This document shows, one piece after another, positions 56,801 through 64,000 of a DNA stretch of 64,000 nucleotides (position 1 is the stretch's first letter; every line of letters starts with the position of its first letter). Below the pieces are notes generated by a model, which was not told the origin of the DNA, ran no database searches, and saw only the letters and a list, made by a program, of their open reading frames with translations. Source of the stretch: Halomonas chromatireducens (GTDB lineage Bacteria; Pseudomonadota; Gammaproteobacteria; Pseudomonadales; Halomonadaceae); contig NZ_CP014226.1 in assembly GCF_001545155.1 (NCBI RefSeq), forward strand, positions 805,186 through 869,185, written 5' to 3'. The translations under genes were made by a program, and so were the position numbers.

Positions 56801-59800
56801 GCCGAAGATCACCCGCTCTTCGGAGCCATCGGGCATTAAGGTGCGGATGACACGGCCGCGCGGATCACGGAACAGCACGGAGTGCCGCCCCGTCGATGCA
56901 TCAGCCTTGGGTTGGAAGTCCCAGCCGTTTGAGAAGAAAGGCTCGTAACGCTCGACGACCTCACCCTTGTTGTCGTGGACCTTCCAGCCGCTCACCACTA
57001 CCCGTTCGGCGACACGACGACCCACGGCCGATCGATCAACGCCCGGCTGTATGGCGAGACCCACGTCGTCACCTGTGTCGCCGAAGACCAGATCCTCGGC
57101 CTGGGCTCGCACCTGGACCACACGTCCCAGCCCGTCGGAATACTCACGCGACTCGACCGTCTCGTTCGACACATCGTCGCTCGCGTGTCGAACCCGCTTG
57201 CGTGTTTGAATGAAGACCGGCTGGGGCTTCGGCTCACCTCGCGAGCGCTCATAGGCGAGAAAGTCGTACTCGAGCTCGATCTCCGGCTGTCGTTCGCTGC
57301 CTCCTTCCCCATCGCGGCTCTCGAGGAACTGTTTGTGCAGCATGCCGAGCGGCGTGTAGCGGAAGTGTTTTGTGTTGCCGTTGGCATCGGTGACCTGGCG
57401 GAGCTGCATAGCGCGGTAGTCATGCAACGCGACCTTTTCCAGGCCCACGGCATTTACGACACGCGCCGGAAACAGTCGGAATCGGTCGAGGTCGATAGTC
57501 GTTCGATGTCCGAGCGGATCCAGGACGGCGGTTACCATCCCGCGCCACTCCGCAGCATTGTCCTCCTGAAAGTCAAAGCGCTTGCGCTGCTGGTCAGCGT
57601 AGTACCCGGCGTGATAGTGCTCGGAGGCTTCCTGCCGGTGATATCCGACCTGCTGCGCGAAGCCTTCCGGCGCGCCCTGAGGAGGTGTTGTAGCTCCTCC
57701 CAAATAGGTAGGCCTTCGCTCGCCGTACGCATTCACCAGCTCCTGCTCAGTGGAGACCAGCGCTTCGGTCCGTGTCAGCGCGCCGTAAGGACCGAGCTCC
57801 CCGGCTTCGCGTCCGATGAATGCCTCGCCATCATAGTGATGCACAAGGTGGCGGATAAGGCGCAGGTCCGACGAACTGCGAAACTGCTCGTGGATGCTTC
57901 GGGCCGCGAAAGCCTGATCGACGAGTATCTGCTGTAGATCCGTCGGGTCGGACTCGTCGACCTCCGGTGGCGCATTCATCTCGAACCCGCGCTCGTGGGC
58001 TATGCGGTCGCGAATGTACAGATTTTCATCGGGCACAGCGTAGTCGGTGCGCGTATGACTGGCGAGAACGCGGGTTTCGTTGACGTCGTCACCGTCGAGT
58101 GCGCCAACGCTCGCGCCTCGCAGCGATCGCCTCTTCACCTTGCGGCGAGGCATGGCGATGCTCGTCTGCTGCTGCGGCTGACCAAAGTCGTCGTAGGCAT
58201 CGCTGAACATAAAGCGGGTCATTGGATCGTCGCCGCGCTCCCACCGAGTCGTGCGCTCGATCTTCCGATGCGGGAAGAAGATCCGCCTTCGCTCTGAGTT
58301 GCAGTCGTCAGGGCAGGCCTCTTCACGCAGGTCATAGGCATACTCGTTCACCGTGTACGGCTTGCCTTGCAGGGGAGAGTCGTCCAGAGCGTACAACTCG
58401 CTGCGAAGAACGTTTCCGCGCAACGCTCGGAGGGCGTCCCGCTTGATGGCGGCGTCGGCGGACGACGCCTGCTCGTCGGGACATGCACTGTATGACTGGA
58501 GGAAGGCGGCCATTCGTCCGGCATGGTCCAGAAGTGGTGGATCACCCTTCCAGTACTCCTGCGAATAATCGGATTCGCTCCAGCTGCCGGACCGCTCAAC
58601 CACAGGCCCCTGGTGAAACCAGGTACGCTTCTCGATCGGTGGCGAGAACATCTTCGGCTCCACCATGTCGAAGCGACGGCCCGGATGCAGGCCGGAAGAC
58701 GCAAACCGGTCGAACGCCTCCGTGTCGCGCTGATCGACCCGACCGAAACCGCGGAACTCCCGCTCAGCCCCGTCCCAATAGCCATGATGGTAACGATACT
58801 CGGTGGTCAGCTTACCGCCCGAAATCGCATCGATTACTTCAACGCTTGCAACCACCGGCACCGGAAAAGGAAGCGGTGTCCGCCAGCGAGTTCGCGGATC
58901 CTGCTCGTCGTCCAGGTAGTACCGTGTGGACGGGGCATACTCGACACGCGTAACCGCTCCAATGTGGTTATCGATGTGGTTCAACAGGTAGGGTTTCACC
59001 CCAGCGGTGAAATCGAGGAAGTGAAGCGAAGTTCGACCCGGCGCGTGAGCGTCCCGGCTCCACAGAAGCCCACTGATACCGCTGCCGAGCAGATCGACCA
59101 GACGCACGTCGGCATCCGCCCCGGGGGTTCCCGTGATGATGGTTGCCTCGCTCCAACGGTTGCCGCACTGGTTGATGTAGAGCAATACCTTGCCGTCATC
59201 GACGTAGACGATGTCGGCCACGCCGTCGCCGTCGACGTCGCCGATCAAGATCCGCTCCGGATCGTAGCCGTGGGGGAAGCGCGGGCCGGTGCGCATGGAG
59301 ACGCGTCTGCCCCATTCGCCATGACCGAGATTGGGCCAGTAGTCGACGCTGCCGTCATGAATCATGACGATGTCCTGCAGCCCATCACCGGTCATGTCCG
59401 CCCAGCGCACACGCGGATCGGAGAACTTGACGTTCGGGAAGGAACCGAGCTCGCCCCGCTCAGCCTGCGTGGTGCGGGTCCACCCTTTCCGAGGGTCGTT
59501 GAAGTAGTATTCAAATCGCGCGCCCGAACGCACCGCGTCCGTGACGCCATCGCCGTTGAGATCGATGAGCTGCACCTCAGGATCTTCAAGGTTGAAGCTA
59601 GGTGCCTTTGGATAGCTGCGGAAAGAACGGCGATCCCAAGCGCCGCCACGTGCCATCGGGAAGTACCCGGCCAGCGGCCCCGAGGTCACCAGGAGGTCAA
59701 CGCTTCCATTGCCATTGGCATCGATAAGCTGCACACCCGAATCCGCAAGGCGTAGCCCTGCGGGCGCTTCGCTCATCTCGCGGGGAAGATCGAAGCGTCC

Positions 59801-60943
59801 ATTGCCGAGGTTTCGCCAATAGCGAATGGAGTCACTGAGCTCGAACAGATCCGGAAGCCCGTTCCCGAACAGGTCGGCCAATTCCAAGTCCGGGCTAGCC
59901 AGTGACTTCGCGGGAAGCGCTCGACCTCGTATGGGAAAGAATGCTCGCTCGTCTGGCTCCAGCGCCGTATAACCGAACTCCAGCGGAGGCAACTCCTGCG
60001 TGTCGTCGCCGTCATGGCCAGTGACCTCTATCCGGCTCAACAATGAAATGCCATTGCGAGGCAGCGCAGCGACCTGGGACTCGCCCAACGCAATCCGTTC
60101 ATCCAAGTAGACAAAGCGCCAACTGCGAATCGCCCTATCTTTGTCAGCGTGGGAGCTCACCGTGATCTGCCGGCAGCGCCTACGGGTGCGGATCTCGAAA
60201 CCCGCGCGGTACTCAGAGAAGCTGTCTGGTCGATCCGCGTAATCGAAGGCGACGCACACTAGAAACCGAGTATCGCTCTCCACACTGAAGTCGACATACC
60301 GGATGCGTTTCAGGTACAGCTGATCCCAGTGATGGCCATCCTGCTTGCCAGTGTCGCGCTCGTACTCGTACTCGATGGCGTTTCCAAAAGGATCAACCGT
60401 TCGCGTCAGCTTCCAGGCGAACACTCTAGATGGATCGGCAGGATCAGCAATGACGGCAGGTTCGCTTGCGGCACGTCCGGGCGTGCCATAGGTACTGACC
60501 AGACCATCGCGAGTATGCACCTCCCAGTAGCGGCTCCCGGCTTCACGGCGATAGGCGATGTCCGCGAACAATTCTTCCGTGCGGGGCCGGTATCGCACCG
60601 TGTCGGGGAAATCACCCGAAACGGGTACGAGATCTTCGGCGCCCGACAAGATGAAGACGTCTTCAGCGTCCCCGTAACGCGGCACCCCTTTGGCCGTACG
60701 TCGGCTGACACCGGGGATCCCCAGGTCCCAGCCGAGTCCGAAAGGGCCGTTGCCGTTACCTGTGCTGTAGAGCAGATTCAGACGAGGCTGGAAGCCGTTG
60801 CGACCCTCGGGTAATGAAAGCGGGATCGTGAAGTTTCCGGTGCCCGTAAATACGTCGGGCGAGAACGTCTCACCAATTCCACTCAACGCTCCCCCACCTT
60901 GGGGAAGCGAAATGACCGGACCCGCTTGCGATGATGTGGTCAT
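53846..60943 (-). CDS. Tc toxin TcB-TcC fusion (SpvB/RHS) with C-terminal cargo
   Basis: 2365 residues. An SpvB domain (about 15-330) is followed by a beta-propeller with FG-GAP-like D-x-N/D-G-x-G-x-x-D repeats (about 355-590) that in TcB gates the toxin. The TcB middle domains come next, then a long series of RHS/YD repeats and an RHS core ending G-L-Y-Y-Q-G-A-R-Y-Y-A-P...N-P-L-R-F-V-D-P-G-G. That end is the aspartate autoproteolysis site of TcC cocoons. The last 262 residues (2104-2365; 53849-54634) are the cargo. The ATG at 60943 has GGGAG eight bases upstream; a GTG at 60958 is the alternative. TcB+TcC pairs sum to about 2430 residues, so this is a full-length natural fusion. First gene of the operon. 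Confidence 0.88.
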   Translation of the reverse strand: MTTSSQAGPVISLPQGGGALSGIGETFSPDVFTGTGNFTIPLSLPEGRNGFQPRLNLLYSTGNGNGPFGLGWDLGIPGVSRRTAKGVPRYGDAEDVFILSGAEDLVPVSGDFPDTVRYRPRTEELFADIAYRREAGSRYWEVHTRDGLVSTYGTPGRAASEPAVIADPADPSRVFAWKLTRTVDPFGNAIEYEYERDTGKQDGHHWDQLYLKRIRYVDFSVESDTRFLVCVAFDYADRPDSFSEYRAGFEIRTRRRCRQITVSSHADKDRAIRSWRFVYLDERIALGESQVAALPRNGISLLSRIEVTGHDGDDTQELPPLEFGYTALEPDERAFFPIRGRALPAKSLASPDLELADLFGNGLPDLFELSDSIRYWRNLGNGRFDLPREMSEAPAGLRLADSGVQLIDANGNGSVDLLVTSGPLAGYFPMARGGAWDRRSFRSYPKAPSFNLEDPEVQLIDLNGDGVTDAVRSGARFEYYFNDPRKGWTRTTQAERGELGSFPNVKFSDPRVRWADMTGDGLQDIVMIHDGSVDYWPNLGHGEWGRRVSMRTGPRFPHGYDPERILIGDVDGDGVADIVYVDDGKVLLYINQCGNRWSEATIITGTPGADADVRLVDLLGSGISGLLWSRDAHAPGRTSLHFLDFTAGVKPYLLNHIDNHIGAVTRVEYAPSTRYYLDDEQDPRTRWRTPLPFPVPVVASVEVIDAISGGKLTTEYRYHHGYWDGAEREFRGFGRVDQRDTEAFDRFASSGLHPGRRFDMVEPKMFSPPIEKRTWFHQGPVVERSGSWSESDYSQEYWKGDPPLLDHAGRMAAFLQSYSACPDEQASSADAAIKRDALRALRGNVLRSELYALDDSPLQGKPYTVNEYAYDLREEACPDDCNSERRRIFFPHRKIERTTRWERGDDPMTRFMFSDAYDDFGQPQQQTSIAMPRRKVKRRSLRGASVGALDGDDVNETRVLASHTRTDYAVPDENLYIRDRIAHERGFEMNAPPEVDESDPTDLQQILVDQAFAARSIHEQFRSSSDLRLIRHLVHHYDGEAFIGREAGELGPYGALTRTEALVSTEQELVNAYGERRPTYLGGATTPPQGAPEGFAQQVGYHRQEASEHYHAGYYADQQRKRFDFQEDNAAEWRGMVTAVLDPLGHRTTIDLDRFRLFPARVVNAVGLEKVALHDYRAMQLRQVTDANGNTKHFRYTPLGMLHKQFLESRDGEGGSERQPEIELEYDFLAYERSRGEPKPQPVFIQTRKRVRHASDDVSNETVESREYSDGLGRVVQVRAQAEDLVFGDTGDDVGLAIQPGVDRSAVGRRVAERVVVSGWKVHDNKGEVVERYEPFFSNGWDFQPKADASTGRHSVLFRDPRGRVIRTLMPDGSEERVIFGTPHLLEDPEDFAPSAWERYTYDSNDLAPLSMSRSDEASGISLTERAPPDHHFTPASIILDGLDRAICRVERNGKRPGEDWFITKSSYDLRGKLLTDIDELGRPAFTHAYDLLERELSVAVMDAGRRTTVFDAAGNVIEHRDSKGSVVLHQYDDLNRRTGKWARDAESDAVTLRERIVYGDDEAGSAMNRAQARQRNLLGQLFRHYDEAGRLTCERYDFEGNLTEQVRQVISDTALEQGWRADWSRARAGDDLDGRAYRTSTRYDALGRAMELVYPADAGGHRARLVPQYDRAGALQKVSLDGDTYVAHIAYNARGQRVLAVWGNDVMTRYAYDPYTFRLARLRSERYRKASPDTFAGHGAPLQDFTYRYDLAGNVESIAERTPNAGIADTSEGRDRLRRNFSYDPLYRLSAATGRACSEFSPTNAMRCGNFEHSYRPGAPLPNQHNAPELTAAYTERYAYDPAGNLRELHRSVGESIRKRRFVTAAGSNRLVQVSQESTEQSFQYDANGNMSHENTERHFAWDHADRLVSFVNRPHDASRASVEVRYLYAADGSRIKKYVRKNGAQRGASKIYIGGAFEHDRWAEGGTMRESIHLHVMDDRQRIALLRRGPAHPDDAGPPVQYHLADHLGSSHVVINADGGWINREEYFPYGETSFGSFARKRYRFVGKERDEESGLYYQGARYYAPTLARWMSCDPAGDIDGLNLYRYGRDNPLRFVDPGGMESEEPQQGSRSNPITVHSLEEVPENVRTDVKQGELEGWYQAPQDFGTVEHGDLDTAAEIEDAGGKFYRYLPDKVGTGAGLPAGERSLSGATSELDQAKALANAFGKMFGISEKLVEGHVQSRIAEKPNDLSRTRALERQSRAFKWMGKLSIGAPGYLIDAYQVATAENRAAAAAEKAVAGGTGLAAAKAAAAMPGVQAMRYLGPKGWLAYGVIVVGAGIAGSEAGKRIFNNLRGVEVGPVPGGRPGRDRAFDIPDSGASEW

Positions 60944-61752
60944 CGGTCTCGCTCCCACCCTGCCCGCTGAGGACTAGTCGCGAGAGACGAAGATGCATGG
61001 AGCAACCTCGGGCTACCCTCGCAGCCTCAATGGCGTTTAATGCTCGTTTAAAACAGGGTAGAACACCTTTCATTGCCTGGACAATTTCTTGCGGGGGTTC
61101 ATGCCCGTTCTGCGTAGCCACCCAGGCCTTCAGGTGTTGGCCGAATCCTACCTCCGGCAGGCTTAGGGGCGGCCGCCCCGCGTAACCGTGGGAACGGTGC
61201 TTCGGCAGCAATCTGGAGTCTGGCTGATGCGCCATACAAGCAGAGATCTTGGCTCAGTGTGATACCGCACAGACGCGACAATCGCTATCCACAAAACTGA
61301 TGGTCTAGATAGCGCTTAGCGCTCTTGCCGATGCGTGGTGATCAGATCTGAGTTCCGAATGACAATCCTCAAACAGCGCGTGAGTACCGATATGCCATGG
61401 AACACGTCGACAAAGAGTGAGCGCAAAGAACGGACCTATACGTTGCCGATGCCTGGATGAGATGCGTGCGGCAGCCGAAAACTCCCCGGCATGTCTCCTA
61501 TCTGACAGGATCCTCGTCGGACCAGTCGTGCTTGCCGTTCTTCCCATTTAGAGGAGGGGCCACTTCTTCAAATATCGAATGGACGACATAGCCAAGAAAC
61601 TTGATGGCTAGATTTGCATCATCACCGGCGGTACCAGCAGCATCGCCATTGAAAATGCGAAACGCTTGCGGTCCGTTCAGCACCAACGTTGACGAGGGAA
61701 AGGACGCATTTCACCGCCCTGCGTTTCCCTATCAATACAGGAGGAGGCGACC
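60944..61752. other. Intergenic region upstream of the Tc operon and the aldehyde dehydrogenase
   Basis: About 800 bases between divergent genes. It should contain the Tc operon promoter (leftward) and that of the aldehyde dehydrogenase (rightward), but I cannot place either firmly. Composition is mixed and less GC-rich than the core. Open frames at 61498-61686 (62 codons) and 60959-61235 have no recognisable product, and some may be decayed gene ends. Confidence 0.5.
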
Positions 61753-63129
61753 ATGTCGACAATCACCACCATTAATCCCGCGACCCAAAAAGACATTCAG
61801 ACCTACGACATCATGACCGAAAAGGAGGCAACGGACCGGATCGAGGCCTGCCATGCGGCTTTTCTGAAATGGCGCGAACTGACTCATCAGGAACGTGCCC
61901 CATATCTGAAGACGATCGGCCAAAAGTTGCGCAACAATGCCGATGAGTTGGCCGCCTTGATGACCAGCGAAACCGGCAAGCTCGTGAACGACGGGCACCT
62001 TGAGATCGAGCTCTGTGCGGCGATCTGTGATTACACCGCTCAAAACGGACCCGAGACGCTGGCCGATGAAGAGCGCACGCACGGTCCCGATGGAAATCGC
62101 GGCATCGTCAGCTATCAGCCGCTTGGCGTCATCTATTCGATCCAGCCCTGGAACTTTCCCCTTTACCAGCCGATTCGCGTGCTGGCGGGAAATCTGATGG
62201 CAGGCAACGGCTGTGTTCTGAAACACGCCAGCATCTGCACTGGGTCTGGCCTGCGCCTGCGTGAATTGTGCATTGAGGCAGGCCTGCCCGAGGACTTGTT
62301 TCAGGTCATCGTGATCGACCACGACACCAGCGACAAGCTCATCGCCCACCCCAAGGTCCGTGGTGTTACGCTGACCGGCAGCGACGGGGCCGGGCGACAC
62401 GTCGGTGCTGTGGCCGCCACGGCGCTAAAGAAGACGGTACTCGAACTGGGCTCAAATGACGCCTACCTCGTGCTTGAGGATGCCGACATCGAAACGGCGG
62501 TGAAATTTTCGGTCATGGGGCGGCTGTACAACAACGGACAGACCTGCGTTTCCGCAAAGCGTTTCATCGTGGCCGACAAGGCTTATGACGCCTTTGTCGA
62601 TGCGTTCGTCGCTCAAATGAAAGGCATCACCATGGGCGATCCCACGGATAAGGATACCCAGCTTGGTCCGCTTTCCAGCCAGGACCAGTTTGACACGGTT
62701 AAAGAGCAGGTGGACGCCAGCGTCTCCAAGGGTGCAAAACTCCTGTGCGGCGGAGAAGCGCCTGACCGCAAGGGTGTCTATTATCCGGCCACGGTGCTGG
62801 CAAATCTCTCACCCGGAATGCCAGCCTACGACGATGAAATCTTTGGGCCTGTCGCGTCGATCATCCGCGCCAAAGATGACGAGGACGCCATGCGACTGGC
62901 GAATGAAAGCCGCTATGGTCTGGGCGGAGGAATCTTTTCCAGAGACGAGGAATATGCTATCAAGCTGGCCCGCAATTACTTCGACACGGGCATGATCCGA
63001 ATTAACTCGTTCGGGGCCGCTGATCCGAATATGCCCTTTGGCGGGGTCAAGGATTCTGGATACGGACGTGAACACGGCGGCTTTGGTATGAAGGAATTCG
63101 TTAACGTAAAGTCGATTTTTTTGCCGTGA
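61753..63129 (+). CDS. NAD(P)-dependent aldehyde dehydrogenase, succinate-semialdehyde type
   Basis: 458 residues, full length. It has W-N-F-P-L-Y-Q-P-I-R, the catalytic Glu in L-E-L-G-S-N-D, and the nucleophile Cys in N-N-G-Q-T-C-V-S-A-K-R-F. The end is P-F-G-G-V-K-D-S-G-Y-G-R-E-H-G. It resembles short SSADHs (Sad/GabD1-like) that oxidise succinate semialdehyde, but other aldehydes are possible. AGGAGGAGGCGACC is a strong ribosome site. Codon use has more AAA, GAT and GAA than the neighbours, which suggests acquisition, perhaps from an alphaproteobacterium. Confidence 0.85.
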   Translation: MSTITTINPATQKDIQTYDIMTEKEATDRIEACHAAFLKWRELTHQERAPYLKTIGQKLRNNADELAALMTSETGKLVNDGHLEIELCAAICDYTAQNGPETLADEERTHGPDGNRGIVSYQPLGVIYSIQPWNFPLYQPIRVLAGNLMAGNGCVLKHASICTGSGLRLRELCIEAGLPEDLFQVIVIDHDTSDKLIAHPKVRGVTLTGSDGAGRHVGAVAATALKKTVLELGSNDAYLVLEDADIETAVKFSVMGRLYNNGQTCVSAKRFIVADKAYDAFVDAFVAQMKGITMGDPTDKDTQLGPLSSQDQFDTVKEQVDASVSKGAKLLCGGEAPDRKGVYYPATVLANLSPGMPAYDDEIFGPVASIIRAKDDEDAMRLANESRYGLGGGIFSRDEEYAIKLARNYFDTGMIRINSFGAADPNMPFGGVKDSGYGREHGGFGMKEFVNVKSIFLP

Positions 63130-63491
63130 CCACCTTCCACATGACCAAGTCCCTCAATGGCATCGGGATAGCTTTTATCGAGGTGGTCGAGGGTTCCTTC
63201 CAGGGCAACCACGAAAGGGGGCGTCCCGAACCGGTGATCGAGGCCATCCAGAAAAGTTTTTCGCGTGCCTATATCGGTAACGGTGCCTACAGCGCCGAGG
63301 AGGCCCGCGAACGCATCGCCGCCGGCAAGACCGATCTGGTGACCTTCGGGCGTCCCTTCATCACCAACCCCGACCTGCCCGAGCGCTTCCGTCTCGGCGC
63401 CTCGCTCAACGAGTGGGACGACAGCACCTTCTACGGTGGCGATGAGCGCGGCTACATCGATTATCCGAGCCTCTCCGAGCAGCCGGCGTAA
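63126..63491 (+). pseudogene. Old yellow enzyme (alkene reductase), 5'-truncated
   Basis: Only the last ~112 residues of an N-ethylmaleimide-reductase-type flavoprotein remain: [39 protein letters not shown] and [12 protein letters not shown]. Full proteins are ~360 residues, so the FMN barrel is mostly lost. A GTG overlapping the dehydrogenase stop keeps the frame open for 121 codons. Similarity starts near 63150. The downstream SDR is its usual partner. Confidence 0.8.
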
Positions 63492-63579
63492 TCCCCGTTT
63501 CCCAACTCCCGGCCGTCGGTCGGGGCTCTTCCCCCCTATTCGCAACACCAGCCAATTCAAGTCCAGAGGAGACGCATCC

Positions 63580-64000
63580 ATGTCAGAGATCAATGGCAAG
63601 GTCGTCATCATTACCGGTGCCAGCAGCGGCCTCGGCGAAGCCACAGCTCATCGCCTGGCCAAGGGCGGAGCCAAACTCGTCCTCGGAGCTCGCCGTGAGG
63701 ATCGGCTAAGGTCACTGGTCGATGTCATCGTCAACCAGGGCGGCGAGGCCATCTACCGCGTCACCGACGTGACCGACCGCGACCAGGTCGAGGCGCTGGC
63801 CGCCGCGGCCAGGGAGACTTACGGCCGCATCGACGTATTGGTCAACAATGCCGGCCTGATGCCGCTGTCACCGCTCGACCAGCTCAAGGTCGACGAGTGG
63901 GAACAGATGATCGACGTCAACATCAAGGGCGTGCTCTTCGGCATCGCCGCGGTGTTACCGACCATGCGCGAGCAGCATGCTGGTCATATCATCAACCTCT
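63580..64000 (+). CDS. SDR family oxidoreductase, partial (runs off the window)
   Basis: The first 140 residues of a YdfG-like classical short-chain dehydrogenase: [13 protein letters not shown] near residue 10, [14 protein letters not shown] and N-I-K-G-V-L. The catalytic Ser-Tyr-Lys lies beyond the window edge. AGAGGAGACGC precedes the ATG at 63580. It follows the ene-reductase remnant by 88 bases. Confidence 0.88.
   Translation, partial: MSEINGKVVIITGASSGLGEATAHRLAKGGAKLVLGARREDRLRSLVDVIVNQGGEAIYRVTDVTDRDQVEALAAAARETYGRIDVLVNNAGLMPLSPLDQLKVDEWEQMIDVNIKGVLFGIAAVLPTMREQHAGHIINL

Noticed and set aside
60870..61235. 121-codon minus-strand frame overlapping the start of the TcB-TcC gene
   Set aside because: It overlaps the toxin start in another frame and has no recognisable domain.
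61498..61686. 62-codon minus-strand frame (V-L-N-G-P-Q-A-F-R-I-F-N-G-D-A...)
   Set aside because: It looks slightly protein-like, but it has only a GTG start without a ribosome site and no known family, so it is too weak to list as a gene.

Overview
The window reads as chromosomal DNA of a moderately halophilic gammaproteobacterium, most likely Halomonas or a close relative. The base composition is GC-rich. Conserved orders include nudF-yqiB-cpdA, pgi-yqiA-parE and rsxB-nth, and all three genes for wobble cmo5U/mcmo5U tRNA modification are present (cmoM, cmoA, cmoB). The genus is inferred from gene content and protein resemblance only.

Layout. 1-490: a purM fragment, a 5'-truncated group II intron and a small zinc-ribbon gene. 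0.65-9.1 kb: cmoM-rsmC, a DUF4160/DUF2442 pair, greB, a secreted TPR protein, nudF-yqiB-cpdA and cysD-cysN. 9.2-24.2 kb: chrA, an App1-like phosphatase, a membrane zinc peptidase, cmoA-cmoB, pgi, yqiA-parE, parC, serB and an SDR. 24.4-33.1 kb: a D-glucarate catabolism and TctABC uptake block (kdgD, tctC, tctB, tctA, gudD, a FadR-type regulator, and the 5' part of a ketoglutarate-semialdehyde dehydrogenase). It is inserted between a 3'-truncated ion channel gene and a 5'-truncated cstA. 33.1-43.8 kb: cory-CC-star/ArsA-like ATPase, ydcF, a CsoSCA-like carbonic anhydrase, a TetR/DUF4242 divergent pair, nth-rsxB, two c-di-GMP proteins and a 5'-truncated metG. 43.9-48.4 kb: SOS-controlled umuDC, then pieces of a second umuC on either side of phaC. 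48.5-61 kb: a complete-looking but unusual Tc (ABC) toxin operon made of a TcB-TcC fusion, an Ig-like protein and a short TcA. 61.7-64 kb: a transferred-looking aldehyde dehydrogenase, a 5'-truncated ene-reductase and an SDR that runs off the end.

Two themes stand out. The first is the Tc toxin operon: a small TcA (about 1321 residues), a stand-alone Ig-like protein between the two toxin genes, and an unrecognised 262-residue C-terminal cargo. The second is a series of breakpoints at which housekeeping genes end abruptly against unrelated sequence (purM, ion channel/KGSADH, rsmE/cstA, metG, umuC', nemA). They mark rearrangements or islands, or else assembly joins. The window also has four copies of a long palindromic repeat, one with a nested insertion, and a three-site operator with exact 22-bp spacing in the tetR/DUF4242 promoter region.
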